Source: Candidatus Zixiibacteriota bacterium
Lineage (GTDB): Bacteria; Zixibacteria; MSB-5A5; GN15; JAAZOE01
Direction of reading: 5' to 3'
DNA: 64,000 nucleotides
NCBI GenBank assembly: GCA_030668485.1
Contig: DAOUTW010000009.1
Location: 1 to 64,000 of the forward strand
Under the pieces are notes generated by a model, which worked only from the letters and a program-made list of their open reading frames with translations, had not been told where the DNA came from and did no database searches. This document shows, one piece after another, positions 44,848 through 53,868 of the stretch (position 1 is its first letter; the number at the start of each line of letters is the position of its first letter). Made by a program: the position numbers and the translations under genes.

Positions 44848-46233
44848 TTATTCAATATCCTCCGATATTTCAAAATTCTCGGAGTGGAAAATCAGGATAT
44901 CTTCAAGCAGGTCGTACATGAGATAATCGGCGGTTCCGGGAAGACTGCCATTACCACCGAAAGTTCTAACTTCGTAATTGGTATCGCCTTTCCCGCCGAG
45001 GTAGGCAATAAAGGCATCCATCTGCTCACCATAATAGAATTTGGCATCGGCCGAATTTTCCGACTTGATCAGGAGCTTTTTCATGTCGTCGAAATGCGCG
45101 GCATTGCCGTTGGCATCGGCGAGATAAAGATCCTCGATATTGTGCCTCATCCATTCATCCCAAATTACGGGATTGGGAAGCCCAAACGAATCGAAGGGCA
45201 TATGCACCTGATGCATCGGCAGGTACGATTTCATATCGTCGGTCAGGGAATCGAGCGGGGTAAAAGCCCATGTCAACTGGGGGTCGCCTCCGCTTATGAA
45301 AACCGAATCGATCTGTATAACATCCTCGAAATCCAGACCTGGCCCGGAGTAATGAGGCGAGAAGGCCGCAGCCACGGAAACCATCAGCGATAATTCCGGA
45401 TTGGCCAGCGAGGTATCGACGGTATAAATCGTATCAGTCCGGGTTTCGGTTTCGACGATTTGGGTCCATTCACCCGGATAGACTTCGTCGAGGAGAGTTT
45501 TGAATCCGCCGGCACCGGTGCCGTCAAAATCGAGAGGAGCATTGATGGCCGAGACGGAACCAAACATGTCGGTTTCGATCGACAGCATAAAGGCTCCATA
45601 ACCGCCCATGCCGACGCCGGAGATGGCGCGTGCCTTGGGATCATCGATAGTGGGATATATGGCGTCGATTCTCGGTATTTTGGCAAGGCTGTTGAAAGTC
45701 CATTCTCCCCGGTAAGGCTGATAAGTGGCGGTATAGGTACCCTGGGGATCGATGAAGGGATCGACTGGAATTTCTTCATCATAAATCAGGGCCGATAAAT
45801 ACCTGCCCTGCTGAGTGGAGTTGGTATAGAATGAACCGCCCAATTGTGACCGGCCATCGATGGAGACGATAATCATTGGCTGAATCTTACCTTCGGCGAT
45901 CAGACGATCAGCGACATTGGCCAAACTGTGTTCGAAGTAATAGCGTTCATCACCGCGGAACGGCGAGAGTAAATACAGGACCGGATACGGACGGCCGCCA
46001 CCGCTACGCCCCTCATATCCCGGAGGTGTATACATTTGTGAAACCATGTAACCGGGGTCATGGGACGTGGAAAAGAAGATGGAGAAGAATTGCCAGGCGT
46101 TGAGCCACTCGGAATACCCTTGCGAGGAAACCTCGGGCCGAGTCGGGTTATCCGGTGTCTTGTCAGTACATCCGGCGAGGAAAAAAGCACTCAGCGCAAA
46201 AACCAGAATTATCAATACAATTCGTGAACTCAT
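44848..46233 (-). CDS. Esterase-fold lipoprotein lacking the catalytic serine
   Basis: A 461-aa protein. Signal ending in the lipobox LAGC, then an alpha/beta-hydrolase domain of the esterase D/putative esterase type (YTPPGYEG, YPVLYLLSPFRGDERYYFE). The nucleophile elbow, normally GxSMGG, reads SGVGMGGYGA: the serine position (about residue 208, codon 45610-45612) is Gly. This should abolish hydrolase activity, so it may be a binding protein or a pseudoenzyme. The start at 46233 has GGAGG 6 bases upstream. It follows a FadL-like porin by 12 bases. Confidence 0.85.
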   Translation of the reverse strand: MSSRIVLIILVFALSAFFLAGCTDKTPDNPTRPEVSSQGYSEWLNAWQFFSIFFSTSHDPGYMVSQMYTPPGYEGRSGGGRPYPVLYLLSPFRGDERYYFEHSLANVADRLIAEGKIQPMIIVSIDGRSQLGGSFYTNSTQQGRYLSALIYDEEIPVDPFIDPQGTYTATYQPYRGEWTFNSLAKIPRIDAIYPTIDDPKARAISGVGMGGYGAFMLSIETDMFGSVSAINAPLDFDGTGAGGFKTLLDEVYPGEWTQIVETETRTDTIYTVDTSLANPELSLMVSVAAAFSPHYSGPGLDFEDVIQIDSVFISGGDPQLTWAFTPLDSLTDDMKSYLPMHQVHMPFDSFGLPNPVIWDEWMRHNIEDLYLADANGNAAHFDDMKKLLIKSENSADAKFYYGEQMDAFIAYLGGKGDTNYEVRTFGGNGSLPGTADYLMYDLLEDILIFHSENFEISEDIE

Positions 46234-46245
46234 CGTCATCCTCCA

Positions 46246-47718
46246 TTAAAACCGGATGGTAAACTGTAATATAGATTCAAAGGCCGATCCGCTGTACGTG
46301 CCGGCCATATTATCCGTGATTCCGTCGGCACCACCGCTGGCATCGATATCGGTATTGCCACTTTCCATCGACTCCGGATATGCGGTATAACCGGTGGTGA
46401 GGTCGAGGATAAGATTTTCAAACACCAGACCGAGGCCGACATTAAAGCTGTGCTTCAAACCGGGATCGAAAAAGGCCGGATTCAGCGTACCCTGTTCAAA
46501 GGGCGACTGATCGGCCATGTATCCGGCCCGCAGCCGAACCACATCCGAGTACCGATACTGCATCCCAATCGAACCTTTGAGAGTATTTTTCCAGTCGACC
46601 GGGACATTCATATCCTGAGTCATCCAGTCATTCATCACCGCATTGGGAGTAATCGAATCGTTCTTGAAATCGTAATTGAAGAAATATCCTTCAAAGTCCG
46701 ACCAGAGAGTATATTCAAGGTCTCCGGCCAGAAGCAGGCGGTCATTGACCTGGAAAGCCACGCCGGCGCCCAGTTGGGCCGGTAGAGTGAATTCGGTCTC
46801 AAAATCGGCTACTGCCATATATCTGGCCCCGGACGAAAGGATATAATCAATCGAGTCGCGGTTCAAATCACTACGAGTATTATAGGACGGGATATCCGGC
46901 ATGTAATAGTAGAGATACGTTTCACCATCTACGGTCACCGTCGAGTTCATCGCATAGCTCAGACCGAGATTCAGTTTTGGAGTTGCCTTATAAAGCAAGC
47001 CAACTCGCAGATTAGGCGAAAACCCTTTGCCCGTTGAATTCTGCCATTCGGTAATCAAGTCATTGGGACGTCCAGCTATCTGGCTGTGGACTGCTGAATT
47101 CTCGTCCAGTGGATTGGGACGCAGGAAAAAGCCGCCATAGGTAAGATCGCTTTTCATCACTCCTGCAGAGATGCCGAAACTGAGTTGATCTTCCAATAAT
47201 TCAATGGCCGATACGAGATTAATGGCTACCGCGTCGAAGTTATGTTCGATTTGCTGCCCAGGTAAGGTAGCCTCATTGTTGAGGGGATGAAAAACCTGCC
47301 AGGCTAGGTTTTGATCGAATGGTTGAAATATCGCCAAACCGGCCACAATATCCTGGCCTCCCACCGGTAATTTGAAGTATCCGCCCAAAGTTGGATTGGT
47401 CAAGACTTCATACCGATTATAAATTTCACCCTCGTAAAAACCAACATCGTAGCCACCATAATTGATATCCGGCGTGAACTTTAACTGATGATTACTGATG
47501 ACTTCGTTGAAGGTTATTTGATTTTCGGTGGTATAAAAAAGTCCGGCCGGATTATAATAAGCCGCCGACCAGTCATCGGCGATAGCGCGAAAGGCTCCAC
47601 CCATCGCTTTCGCCTTGGCGCCAACACTTGAGATACTCATCCCGCCGCCCCACGCGGGCAGGACCAGACACCATGTGCACAATGCGCATAAGAAGATAGT
47701 GACCGTAGCTTTTTTCAT
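46246..47718 (-). CDS. FadL/OmpP1-family outer-membrane transporter
   Basis: A 490-aa outer-membrane beta-barrel. Signal peptide (MKKATVTIFLCALCTWCLVLPAWGG), then the family N-terminal block KAKAMGGAFRAIADDWSAAYYNPAGL, many alternating beta-strands, and the C-terminal Phe (LQFTIRF). Homologues import fatty acids and other hydrophobic compounds. The start at 47718 has GGAG just upstream. It is in a unit with the downstream esterase-like lipoprotein, which could bind the ligand. Confidence 0.92.
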   Translation of the reverse strand: MKKATVTIFLCALCTWCLVLPAWGGGMSISSVGAKAKAMGGAFRAIADDWSAAYYNPAGLFYTTENQITFNEVISNHQLKFTPDINYGGYDVGFYEGEIYNRYEVLTNPTLGGYFKLPVGGQDIVAGLAIFQPFDQNLAWQVFHPLNNEATLPGQQIEHNFDAVAINLVSAIELLEDQLSFGISAGVMKSDLTYGGFFLRPNPLDENSAVHSQIAGRPNDLITEWQNSTGKGFSPNLRVGLLYKATPKLNLGLSYAMNSTVTVDGETYLYYYMPDIPSYNTRSDLNRDSIDYILSSGARYMAVADFETEFTLPAQLGAGVAFQVNDRLLLAGDLEYTLWSDFEGYFFNYDFKNDSITPNAVMNDWMTQDMNVPVDWKNTLKGSIGMQYRYSDVVRLRAGYMADQSPFEQGTLNPAFFDPGLKHSFNVGLGLVFENLILDLTTGYTAYPESMESGNTDIDASGGADGITDNMAGTYSGSAFESILQFTIRF

Positions 47719-48116
47719 CCTCATCTCCAACTCTATTGAAATCTCACCATTATCGGTTCGCTCTACTCCTCACCAAACGACTTTTTCACAATCATTCATT
47801 AGATAATGAAAAAATCGCAAAAACGAATGCGAAAGTTACAATATCCGCCCACTTTTGTCAAGCCTACGCTTTACTTTTTTAACCTCCTTACATTTGACTT
47901 CTGTAGGTAGACGCACGGATCGACGTTTTTTTTCAATGCGAGGGAAATATTTTCCCTTTCCGGAGCGAAATCTTTTCGGCTTAATCGCCTTCACACGCCG
48001 CAATCGCCCCTGATCGAACAGACCTATTGAATTGTGAGGCATAGAGTTAACGTGTTCAATAATTACTTGGCATCGTTGCTGCTTTCCCTTTAAAAAAACC
48101 ATGGAAGGTTTGAAAA
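47719..48116. other. Intergenic region between FadL-like and polysaccharide loci
   Basis: About 400 bases. A basic 88-codon frame on the minus strand (47836-48102) has no clear ribosome site and was not accepted. GGGAAATATTTTCCC (47941-47955) is a short palindrome. GGAAGG before 48117 is the ribosome site of the exporter gene. Confidence 0.5.
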
Positions 48117-50462
48117 ATGAAAAAATCCACTTGGATTGTGATTCTTATCATAGTTCTGGTCTATATCAACTGGCTTTCGGACGGCTTTGCCCAAACAAAT
48201 CCCGACCAACTCCAGGCCTACCAAGAGTTACTCCGGATGAAGCAACAACAGACCGTCACTGAGCCGGGGCAATATCGCTCACCACCGATATATGATGGCG
48301 ATGAGTTGCAGGTTAACGATTCTCTCTTGAACCTTCATCGCCTCAAGGCCTCCGACAGCGCTCAGGCATTGGCCACATTTGAAAATGCCGAAGCGATCTC
48401 GGATCGGCAACTGGCATTGCCACAGACCGACCGTATTCTCCGTTTCGGACATAACTTGTTTTCGAACGCTCATGTCGGCGAAATCAATAATCTCCTGATT
48501 CCTGACAATTATCTGCTCGGGCCGGGAGATAATATCATAATAAGCCTCTGGGGGCGGGTTCAACAGGAATGGAACCTTACGGTAGACCGCCAGGGTAAGG
48601 TTTTTATACCCAAAGTGGGTGAGATAACCGCCTGGGGAGTGACTCTGGGCGACTTCGAGGTGCGCCTCGACGCACGCTTGTCCAAAGTATATACCGGCTA
48701 CGAACGTCGTGTGACACTGGGCAAGATACGTACTATTAAGGTTTTTATTTACGGCGAGGTGAAATCGCCCGGCGGGTATGCCGTATCGGCTTTGTCTACC
48801 CTTTTTAATGCCCTTTACATGGCCGGCGGGCCAACCGAGAACGGATCATTCCGCGGGATCAAATTGATTCGCGATCAAAAAACGACGCCGGTCGATTTGT
48901 ATGATTTCCTGATCACCGGTGATAAAAGCGGCGATCTCCCGCTGTCATCCGGCGACGTAATTTTCGTTCCCCTGGCCGGTTTCCAGGCAACGGTGCGAGG
49001 CGAAGTCAGGCGTCCGGGAATATATGAACTGCTGGGACAGGAAAAAATTTCCGACTTGATCGATCTGGCCGGAGGCCCCACTGCCGAGGCTTATCTCGGG
49101 CGTCTCATGCTTGATCGCATCGGGGATGATGATTCCCGTAAGATTATCGATCTTGATTTCAGTAATACTGACCGGAAAGACATAGCGGTGTCTGACGGCG
49201 ATGATTTATCGATTTTTTCGATATATAATATGCGTGAGAACATTGTCTGGATTAACGGAATGGTAAAGCATCCGGGAACGTTCGAACGCGCCGACGGCAT
49301 GCATCTTTCCGATCTGATTGGAAAAGGTCAGTTATTACCGAACAATGTTTACCTGGATCGGGCCGATTTATACCGGCGCAATCGGGACGGTCGGATCGAG
49401 ATAGTTGCTGTCAACCTCAAAGGACTACTGGTCGGTGAAACCGGAAGCGACCTGGAACTGGCCGATCTCGATTCCCTCTATATATACAACATTGATGAAG
49501 TCGAGCCGGACAGGTATGTGTACATCGACGGCATGGTGCAGCGCCCGGGGCGATATCCGCTATATAAGGGCCTGACCGTTTCCGATCTGATTTTTCTGGC
49601 CGGGAACCTTAGAAGCGAGGCCTATGTGCTACAGGCTGAACTGGCCCGAGTCGATTCCGCCGGTAACACCGATCTGATCGGTGTAGGTCTTGATCGTCTG
49701 GATAAGGGATATAACCCGAATCTCCAGGAAAATGACAGGCTTTTTATACGACGGATTCCCGGTTATCAACTGCATCGCATGGTCACGATTGAGGGCGAGG
49801 TTAATTTTCAGGGGCGCTATTCACTGACAAACAAAGATGAATCTTTGTGGGAGTTGATTGTCCGTGCCGGTGGTTTTTCCGGCAAGGCGTTTCCCGCCGG
49901 TACTATTTTTAGGCGCGGCGCCATTGTAGAAGATCTGCAGCGAATAGATATCAAGCATATTCTTGAGGGGTCTCAGCCTCTTCTGGCCGATTCAACCGGA
50001 ACCCTGAGGCCGGTCCCCATACTCAGCCTGGAAAAAAACAATATGGACCGCATCATAATCGACATGGAAAAACTGATTGCGACCGATGGCATGGAGAGTG
50101 ATTTCAAACTTCAGGCCGGCGACTACATTTATATCCCGGAGATTCCAACCGGAATATCGGTTCTGGGCGAGGTTTGCGCCAACGGGACGATAAAGTACCA
50201 GTCCGATAAGAAGGTCAAATATTATCTCGAACAGGCTGGAGGGTTGACCAAGAGGGCCAACAAGGATGAAATCAGACTGGTAAAGGCCAACGGCCGGGTA
50301 TTTGCATCTGGCAAAGTCAAGGGGAAGAAAGTCGATCTGGGAGACGTTATTGTCGTCCCGACGGAGATAAAGAAAGAGAAAGATTGGCTCAAACTGGTAT
50401 CGACCAGTCTTTCGATCCTAACCGGGGTAGCCACCTCGATTCTAATCATCGACCGACTGTAA
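48117..50462 (+). CDS. Wza-like polysaccharide export protein with SLBB repeats
   Basis: A 781-aa protein. Signal sequence (MKKSTWIVILIIVLVYINWL), then the polysaccharide-export domain (LGPGDNIIISLWGRV) and about six SLBB segments, seen as repeated V.G.V..PG.Y (YGEVKSPGGYAV, RGEVRRPGIYEL, NGMVKHPGTFER, DGMVQRPGRYPL, EGEVNFQGRYSL). A C-terminal hydrophobic helix could cross the membrane (LSILTGVATSILII). It is about twice the length of E. coli Wza; the extra repeats could build a long periplasmic tube. It is the first gene of the locus; no Wzc-type kinase is seen in the window. Confidence 0.9.
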   Translation: MKKSTWIVILIIVLVYINWLSDGFAQTNPDQLQAYQELLRMKQQQTVTEPGQYRSPPIYDGDELQVNDSLLNLHRLKASDSAQALATFENAEAISDRQLALPQTDRILRFGHNLFSNAHVGEINNLLIPDNYLLGPGDNIIISLWGRVQQEWNLTVDRQGKVFIPKVGEITAWGVTLGDFEVRLDARLSKVYTGYERRVTLGKIRTIKVFIYGEVKSPGGYAVSALSTLFNALYMAGGPTENGSFRGIKLIRDQKTTPVDLYDFLITGDKSGDLPLSSGDVIFVPLAGFQATVRGEVRRPGIYELLGQEKISDLIDLAGGPTAEAYLGRLMLDRIGDDDSRKIIDLDFSNTDRKDIAVSDGDDLSIFSIYNMRENIVWINGMVKHPGTFERADGMHLSDLIGKGQLLPNNVYLDRADLYRRNRDGRIEIVAVNLKGLLVGETGSDLELADLDSLYIYNIDEVEPDRYVYIDGMVQRPGRYPLYKGLTVSDLIFLAGNLRSEAYVLQAELARVDSAGNTDLIGVGLDRLDKGYNPNLQENDRLFIRRIPGYQLHRMVTIEGEVNFQGRYSLTNKDESLWELIVRAGGFSGKAFPAGTIFRRGAIVEDLQRIDIKHILEGSQPLLADSTGTLRPVPILSLEKNNMDRIIIDMEKLIATDGMESDFKLQAGDYIYIPEIPTGISVLGEVCANGTIKYQSDKKVKYYLEQAGGLTKRANKDEIRLVKANGRVFASGKVKGKKVDLGDVIVVPTEIKKEKDWLKLVSTSLSILTGVATSILIIDRL

Positions 50463-50483
50463 TTCCGGGAAGGGAAAAGCATA

Positions 50484-51632
50484 ATGTTATCAGGAAAATC
50501 AATTCTGGTCACCGGCGGCACCGGATCATTCGGCAAAAAGTTCATTGCCGCCATACTGGAGCAGTACCCACAGGTCAAACGCCTGGTGGTATACTCGCGA
50601 GATGAACTCAAACAATTCGATATGAACCAGAGCTATCCAGCGTCTCAGTATCCGAGCCTGAGGTTTTTCATCGGCGATGTGCGCGACCGGGAACGTTTGC
50701 GCCGGGCGATGGAGGATATCGATATTGTCGTGCATGCCGCCGCCTTGAAACAGGTTCCGGCTGCGGAATATAATCCTTTCGAGGCGATCAAAACCAATAT
50801 CATCGGTGCCCAGAATGTTATCGAGACCGCAATCGATCAGGGTGTCAAACGGGTTGTGGCACTCAGCACCGATAAGGCGGCAGCGCCGATAAATCTGTAT
50901 GGAGCGACCAAGCTCTGTTCCGACAAGCTTTTTGTGTCGGCCAATAATTTCCGGGGTCGTCATGATATCAAGTTTTCGGTGGTCCGTTATGGCAATGTCC
51001 TGGGCAGCCGGGGAAGCGTCATTCCGTTTTTCATGAACAAGCGCCATGAGGGAGTTATTCCGATCACCGACAAACGGATGACTCGCTTTAATATAACGCT
51101 GGAGGAAGGTGTTAATATGGTTTTTCATGCCCTGACCCGTATGTGGGGCGGCGAAATCTATGTACCGAAGATTCCTAGTTATCGAATCATCGACGTGGCC
51201 GAGGCAATCGCGCCGGAATGTAAGAAAGAGTTTATCGGAATCCGCCCAGGTGAAAAACTACATGAAGAAATGATCACACAAACCGACGCCATCAACACTA
51301 TCGAGTTTGACAAGTACTTCGTTATCCTTCCGTCAGTACCATTGTGGAATGTGAATAAATTCGCCGAGGCCTTCAACGGCCGGCCATGTCCCGATGGATT
51401 TCATTACTGTAGCGGCACCAACAGCGAATGGCTTTCGGTGGAACAGATCAGGCAATTGATTCGCACTCATGTGGACAGCAACTTTGGCGTCGATGAGACG
51501 CCCCCATCGAAGACTAGCCGACGGCTGACTTTTGTGCGCGGTCCGGAGAATGGCGAACTGAATCTCTCGCGGATGGGAGTGATTGAAAACGAGGATCGGG
51601 TTCAGGAAGTTTATGCGGGAACTGAAAAGTGA
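50484..51632 (+). CDS. pseB: UDP-N-acetylglucosamine 4,6-dehydratase (inverting), PseB
   Basis: First step of pseudaminic acid synthesis; dehydrates and C5-epimerises UDP-GlcNAc. 382 aa, of which the first 330 match PseB and the rest is an extra C-terminal tail. TGGTGSFG at residues 10-17; ALKQVPAAEYNPFEA and STDKAAAPINLYGATK carry active-site residues. The tail (about residues 330-382) may be a fusion or an extension. It ends 12 bases before the pseC start, with GAGG before it. Confidence 0.95.
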   Translation: MLSGKSILVTGGTGSFGKKFIAAILEQYPQVKRLVVYSRDELKQFDMNQSYPASQYPSLRFFIGDVRDRERLRRAMEDIDIVVHAAALKQVPAAEYNPFEAIKTNIIGAQNVIETAIDQGVKRVVALSTDKAAAPINLYGATKLCSDKLFVSANNFRGRHDIKFSVVRYGNVLGSRGSVIPFFMNKRHEGVIPITDKRMTRFNITLEEGVNMVFHALTRMWGGEIYVPKIPSYRIIDVAEAIAPECKKEFIGIRPGEKLHEEMITQTDAINTIEFDKYFVILPSVPLWNVNKFAEAFNGRPCPDGFHYCSGTNSEWLSVEQIRQLIRTHVDSNFGVDETPPSKTSRRLTFVRGPENGELNLSRMGVIENEDRVQEVYAGTEK

Positions 51633-51643
51633 GGAACTATAAA

Positions 51644-52912
51644 ATGCATGGAGAAAGCTTTCTTCCATACGGCAAGCAGAATGTGACCGAGGATGATATT
51701 CAGGCAGTGATCGAGGTCCTGAAATCCGAATGGCTGACCCAGGGACCGGCGGTCCCCGAATTCGAAGAATCGCTGGCCGACTGCCAGGGATCATTGCATG
51801 CGGTGGCCTGTTCCAGCGGAACCGCCGCCCTTCATCTGGCGATGCTGGCATTGGGGTTGAAGGAAGGTGACGCTGTCGTCACAACGCCCAATTCCTTTGT
51901 TGCCACAGCCAATTGTGCGCGTTATGTCGGAGCCAAAGTTATTTTCGCCGATATCAATCCGTCAACAGGTCTTATTGATCCCAAAAGCGTAGCTCGTTTG
52001 CTGGAAAAAGATACGGAGCGTAATATCAAGGCTATTATTCCGGTTCATTTTGCCGGACAGCCGGCCGATCTTCCGGCCATTCACGCTCTGGCCAAGCGGC
52101 ACGGGGCCTGGGTTGTCGACGATGCCTGCCATGCGATCGGCGCCACCTATGAGAGCAACGGCCAGTCGTATCATGTAGGAGGCAATCCGCATAGCGACCT
52201 GACCGTTTTTTCATTTCATCCGGTCAAGCATATCGCCATGGGCGAAGGCGGGGCGGTCGTGACCGATCACGATGAACTGGCTGAGCGGTTGCGGCTTTTC
52301 CGCAATCATGGGATCGATCGATGCGATTTTATCAATACCGATATGGCCCTCTCCCCCGATGGGATTCCCAATCCCTGGTATTATGAGATGGGTGAGCTCG
52401 GCTTCAATTTTCGCCTGACCGATCTCCAGGCGACGCTGGGTTTATCGCAATTGAAGCGATTGGGGAATTCGTTGCAAAGGCGGCGAGAAATCGCCGAAAC
52501 CTACCGGCGCCTGATTGCTCAAAAATTTATCCAGGATGAAGTTATTCCTCTTACGTTGAGGCCGGGTGTAAATCATGCTTATCATCTCTATGTCGTCCGG
52601 GTTGATTTCTCACGCTGTGGCGTTTCGCGGGCGGTAGTCATGAACCGGATGCGGGCCAACGGTGTCGGCACCCAGGTTCATTATATCCCGGTGCATCTCC
52701 AGCCCTATTATCGCCGTGTCAGCCCGACCGACCCCTGGGATATGCAGGGAACCGAAGCCTACTATTCGACCGCTTTAAGTCTGCCAATGTACCCGGAACT
52801 GACCGAGGCCGACATTGAGCGCGTGGTTAATGAACTGTCACAGGCTCTCAGGGTCCAGCCGGTTGAGACGGCTTCCGGGGAAAAAGTTAAAGAGGACAAA
52901 CAGGTATCATGA
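51644..52912 (+). CDS. pseC: UDP-4-amino-4,6-dideoxy-N-acetyl-beta-L-altrosamine transaminase, PseC
   Basis: PLP enzyme that aminates C4 of the PseB product; 422 aa. SSGTAALHLAML and the Schiff-base Lys195 in SFHPVKHIAMGEGGAV are clear, with the PseC-type opening SFLPYGKQNVTEDD. ATG 51644 is chosen over the GTG at 51629. The stop overlaps the next ATG by 4 bases (ATGA). Confidence 0.95.
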   Translation: MHGESFLPYGKQNVTEDDIQAVIEVLKSEWLTQGPAVPEFEESLADCQGSLHAVACSSGTAALHLAMLALGLKEGDAVVTTPNSFVATANCARYVGAKVIFADINPSTGLIDPKSVARLLEKDTERNIKAIIPVHFAGQPADLPAIHALAKRHGAWVVDDACHAIGATYESNGQSYHVGGNPHSDLTVFSFHPVKHIAMGEGGAVVTDHDELAERLRLFRNHGIDRCDFINTDMALSPDGIPNPWYYEMGELGFNFRLTDLQATLGLSQLKRLGNSLQRRREIAETYRRLIAQKFIQDEVIPLTLRPGVNHAYHLYVVRVDFSRCGVSRAVVMNRMRANGVGTQVHYIPVHLQPYYRRVSPTDPWDMQGTEAYYSTALSLPMYPELTEADIERVVNELSQALRVQPVETASGEKVKEDKQVS

Positions 52913-53700
52913 TTCTTGCTATTTTACAGGCTCGCGTTTCTTCAACGCGTCTTCCGGGAAAAATCCTCCGCCCGATTATGGGCGTTCCGATGCTGGAGCG
53001 TCATCTCGATCGGCTGCGCTCTGTACGAAACATCGATCGGCTGATAGTCGCCACCAGCGTGGAGAAAAGCGACCTGCCGGTCGCAGCCTTATGCCGTGAA
53101 CTCGGCATCGATTGTTTCCGGGGCAGCCTCGACAATGTACTCGATCGCTTCTATCATGCGACCGAATCGTATAATCCCGATGTTATCGTCCGGCTGACCG
53201 GCGACTGTCCCCTGGCCGATCCCGGCGTTATCGACGGCGGAATCGATTATTTCCTAAAAAGCGACTATGATTATGTAAGCAACAGTCTCGAGCGGACATA
53301 TCCGATCGGGCTCGATTTCGAAGTTTTTCGCTTCAAGTGCCTGCGGGAAGCGTGGCAGGAAGCCAGGCTGCCTTCCGAGTTGGAGCATGTTACGCCATTT
53401 ATATACAACCGTCCCGAGCGATATAGCATCGGCCATTTCAGAAATGATGTCAACCAGTCCCATCACCGGTGGACGGTTGACGAACCGGAGGATTTTCGTT
53501 TTGTCACCGCTGTATACGATGCGCTCTATCCGCTAAATTCTCAATTCACGATGAGGGATATTCTGGATTTGCTGGCGAGTCGGCCCGAATTGACTGAGAT
53601 AAACTATCATATCGTCCACGGGGCCGGTTATCAGAAATCTTTGTGTGAGGATGCACAATATAAGGCTGTAAAAGAGGCTGCTGAAAGCCAACCGGCATAA
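52909..53700 (+). CDS. spsF: SpsF-like cytidylyltransferase (probable CMP-pseudaminic acid synthetase)
   Basis: A 263-aa nucleotidyltransferase. The N-terminal ILQARVSSTRLPGKILRPI is the NTP-binding signature of the SpsF branch of cytidylyltransferases; RLTGDCPLADP holds a metal-binding Asp. It overlaps pseC by 4 bases. The position in a pse operon fits activation of pseudaminic acid to its CMP form (the PseF role), though it is not NeuA-like in sequence. Confidence 0.8.
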   Translation: MILAILQARVSSTRLPGKILRPIMGVPMLERHLDRLRSVRNIDRLIVATSVEKSDLPVAALCRELGIDCFRGSLDNVLDRFYHATESYNPDVIVRLTGDCPLADPGVIDGGIDYFLKSDYDYVSNSLERTYPIGLDFEVFRFKCLREAWQEARLPSELEHVTPFIYNRPERYSIGHFRNDVNQSHHRWTVDEPEDFRFVTAVYDALYPLNSQFTMRDILDLLASRPELTEINYHIVHGAGYQKSLCEDAQYKAVKEAAESQPA

Positions 53701-53739
53701 AAATTTTCATCTGCTGCAAGATCCACTTCCATGGTAAAG

Positions 53740-53767
53740 GGTCGGGAGTTTCTCCCGGCCTTTTTTA
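53740..53767 (+). terminator. Rho-independent terminator inside the pse gene set
   Basis: GGTCGGGAG, TTT loop, CTCCCGGCC with one G-T pair, then TTTTTTAT. It lies between spsF and pseG, so the two parts of the pathway may be transcribed separately or attenuated. Confidence 0.85.
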
Positions 53768-53859
53768 TATGGGCGTTATTCCCGCCTGGAGTTCGGTATA
53801 AGCGAAATATTTTAATGGCGAGAAATAGTCACGGCTATTAAGTTTAATTGAGGAGAAGT

Positions 53860-53865
53860 ATGTAA
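53860..53865 (+). promoter_or_regulatory. Start-stop (ATG-TAA) element before pseG
   Basis: GAGGAG is followed after 4-5 bases by ATG TAA, and pseG begins 3 bases after that. The ribosome site is better placed for the ATG-TAA than for pseG (14 bases). Ribosomes could bind, terminate and reinitiate, giving low or conditional expression. This is inference from the sequence. Confidence 0.35.
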
Positions 53866-53868
53866 AAA

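Noticed and set aside
47836-48102. A basic 88-codon frame on the minus strand
   Set aside because: Very Lys/Arg-rich, no ribosome site, and lies in the intergenic region of two divergent genes. Kept only as a note.
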